In this document: one piece after another, positions 62,837 to 64,000 of the stretch
Layout of the letters: every line of letters begins with the position of its first letter
Position numbering within the stretch: the first letter of the stretch is position 1
From: Sphingomonas sp. UNC305MFCol5.2
Lineage (GTDB): Bacteria > Pseudomonadota > Alphaproteobacteria > Sphingomonadales > Sphingomonadaceae
Direction of reading: 5' to 3'
DNA length: 64,000 nt
Assembly: GCF_000712135.1 (NCBI RefSeq)
Contig: NZ_JOOE01000002.1
Span: forward strand, 558,001-622,000
The notes under the pieces: generated by a model
Told to the model about the DNA's origin: nothing
The model's database searches: none
The model's input: the letters and a program-made list of their open reading frames with translations, nothing else
Position numbers and translations under genes: made by a program

Positions 62837-63970
62837 TTGGGCATCTGGTTCCTGCTGGCGATCGGCTTCAGCTTCGCGGGCTATGCCGCATACCTGCTGG
62901 GGCTGCGCCGCCAGACCATCCGCCCCAATCGCGCATCATGGCTGATCTGGGCGACAGCGACCACGCTCGAGGCGCTGACCTATGCCGCGGTGAACCCCGG
63001 CGCGCCGCAAAGCTGGGTGTTCGCGCTGTCCGCCGCTGCTTGTATTCTGGTGACGATCGGCATCTGGCACCGTTCCGCCTGGTCGCCGCCCTCGCCCACC
63101 GACACTTTCTGCATCGCCGCCTGCCTGACCGCTTTGGTGCTGTGGCTGGTTTTTCGAGAGGCCTTCTGGGCGCACATGCTGGTGGTTGCCGCGGTGCCGG
63201 TGAGCTTCTGGCCGACCTGGGCGAGCATCTGGACCGATCGTTCGCGCGAGCGATCGCCCGCCTGGGGGCTATGGACGTTCGGCGATCTCGCGACCCTGTT
63301 GATCGCGGTGCGCGGCGCCGAGCTCGGGGTGGCCGAGCTCGGCTACATCCTGGTCGAATTGCTCTGCCATGCCAGCGTGTGGTTCCTGATCGGGCTGGCG
63401 ACAATCAACCCGCTGCGATCGTTCGGCGTGCGTCGCGGCGGGCTCTTCCTCTTCGACCGCTATCGCCCCTCTAACAATCTTTTCAGAGTCGGCGAGAACC
63501 ATCTGGGCAAGGCCGTGTTCGCGGCGACGGGTTTCGTCGAGGGAGACGTGCTGCTTGAATTCACCGGCCAGCGGCTGCGCGCGGACCAGGTGCCGAGCCG
63601 GATGCGCGGGCGCGGCGATCGCTTCGTCCAGGTGACGCCGGATCATTATATGGGGCCGTCCGGCCGGCTCGACGATCTGGTCAACCATAGCTGCGCGCCC
63701 AATGCGGGGCTGCGCTTCGGCGATGACGGCGTGTTCCTGGTGGCGATCTGCGCGATCGCGCCGGGCGAGGAGATCAGCTGGGACTATTCGACGACGTTGC
63801 GCGAATCGAACTGGCACATGCTCTGTCAGTGCAAGACTCCCGGCTGCCGGCGCGTGATCGGCAATTTCGATTCGCTGGATGCGGAACGCCAGGAGTGGTT
63901 CCGCACGCGCAATCTGGTGGCGCCGTATCTGCAGCGGGACGAAGTGACGGAGAAACGGGCGGCGGGCTGA
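62837..63970 (+). CDS. Membrane protein fused to a SET-domain methyltransferase
   Basis: 377-aa protein. TTG 62837 is chosen because GGGGAGGGG precedes it and the N-terminus then begins a hydrophobic helix (LGIWFLLAIGFSF); the frame is open further upstream. Residues about 1-200 hold about seven helices with PNRASWLIW and SFWPTWASIWTDRSRERSPAWGLWTFGD, two segments resembling PQ-loop repeats. Residues about 235-365 form a SET domain: GENHLGKAVFA, NHSCAPN (about 283-289), ISWDYSTT (about 313) and a post-SET Cys cluster LCQCKTPGCRR. SET enzymes methylate lysines in proteins; the substrate here is unknown. The gene stands apart from the cys operon. Confidence 0.82.
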   Translation: MGIWFLLAIGFSFAGYAAYLLGLRRQTIRPNRASWLIWATATTLEALTYAAVNPGAPQSWVFALSAAACILVTIGIWHRSAWSPPSPTDTFCIAACLTALVLWLVFREAFWAHMLVVAAVPVSFWPTWASIWTDRSRERSPAWGLWTFGDLATLLIAVRGAELGVAELGYILVELLCHASVWFLIGLATINPLRSFGVRRGGLFLFDRYRPSNNLFRVGENHLGKAVFAATGFVEGDVLLEFTGQRLRADQVPSRMRGRGDRFVQVTPDHYMGPSGRLDDLVNHSCAPNAGLRFGDDGVFLVAICAIAPGEEISWDYSTTLRESNWHMLCQCKTPGCRRVIGNFDSLDAERQEWFRTRNLVAPYLQRDEVTEKRAAG

Positions 63971-64000
63971 TTCTGCAGTGCTCCTGCGAAAGCAAGAGCA

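Overview
The window is a high-GC, gene-dense stretch of an alphaproteobacterial chromosome, most likely Sphingomonas or a close relative. This rests on the rpsT-dnaA gene order, the dnaA form with a GTG start, the zinc-less MsrB, a perfect CtrA box, and a long exopolysaccharide (EPS) region of sphingomonad type. I see no tRNA, rRNA, insertion sequence, prophage or CRISPR array.

Layout. (a) 1-10.5 kb is housekeeping: the end of an unknown gene, dnaA, rpsT and mutM on the minus strand, then a tightly packed plus-strand run of ubiE, ubiB, a membrane protein, coaBC, a lipoprotein hydrolase, dut, a TonB-C-like secreted protein and a MoeB/ThiF-type adenylyltransferase. A 49-codon gene converges on the end of that run. 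(b) 10.6-21.6 kb holds a UDP-glucuronate 4-epimerase, a UDP-HexNAc 6-dehydrogenase, two secreted repeat proteins (a beta-helix protein and a 1196-residue RTX protein), msrB, galU and a PDZ-M48 protease. (c) 21.8-25.0 kb holds small exported proteins, a metallophosphatase, an FKBP isomerase and rpsU. (d) 25.1-46.8 kb is the main EPS locus. It has two divergent operons about a 189-bp control region at 30 kb. The minus operon encodes a PLP aminotransferase, a TylF-type methyltransferase, a split transketolase, the initiating sugar-1-phosphate transferase and a GNAT enzyme. The plus operon encodes two glycosyltransferases, a Wzx flippase, a Wzy-like polymerase, WecB, an epimerase, WecC, a CapD-like dehydratase, an O-antigen-ligase-like protein, Wza, a Wzc-type tyrosine kinase and an unknown tail protein. 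It is followed by a Tat-exported pectate-lyase-fold protein with a tailspike-like N-terminus. (e) 49.5-55.6 kb holds a metabolite:H+ symporter and a signalling operon (EAL protein, TPR histidine kinase, response regulator). Its upstream region has a perfect CtrA box and a short structured transcript with its own micro-ORF and terminator. (f) 55.6-64 kb holds ugd, rfbB-rfbA, the sulfate-activation operon cysD-cysNC-cysQ, a perfect 28-bp inverted repeat, and a membrane protein fused to a SET methyltransferase domain.

How the genes fit together. GalU, Ugd, the UDP-GlcA epimerase, WecB/WecC, a second UDP-HexNAc dehydrogenase and RfbA/RfbB supply sugar nucleotides. The sugar transferase and glycosyltransferases build a lipid-linked repeat, Wzx and Wzy flip and polymerise it, and Wza/Wzc export it. 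Three UDP-sugar dehydrogenases point to an acidic, uronate-rich polymer. The aminotransferase, methyltransferase and split transketolase suggest an additional modified, possibly branched or amino, sugar. The best candidates for undescribed biology are the CtrA-linked micro-ORF/RNA element at 55.3-55.5 kb, the membrane-SET fusion at 62.8-64.0 kb, and the split-transketolase sugar pathway.
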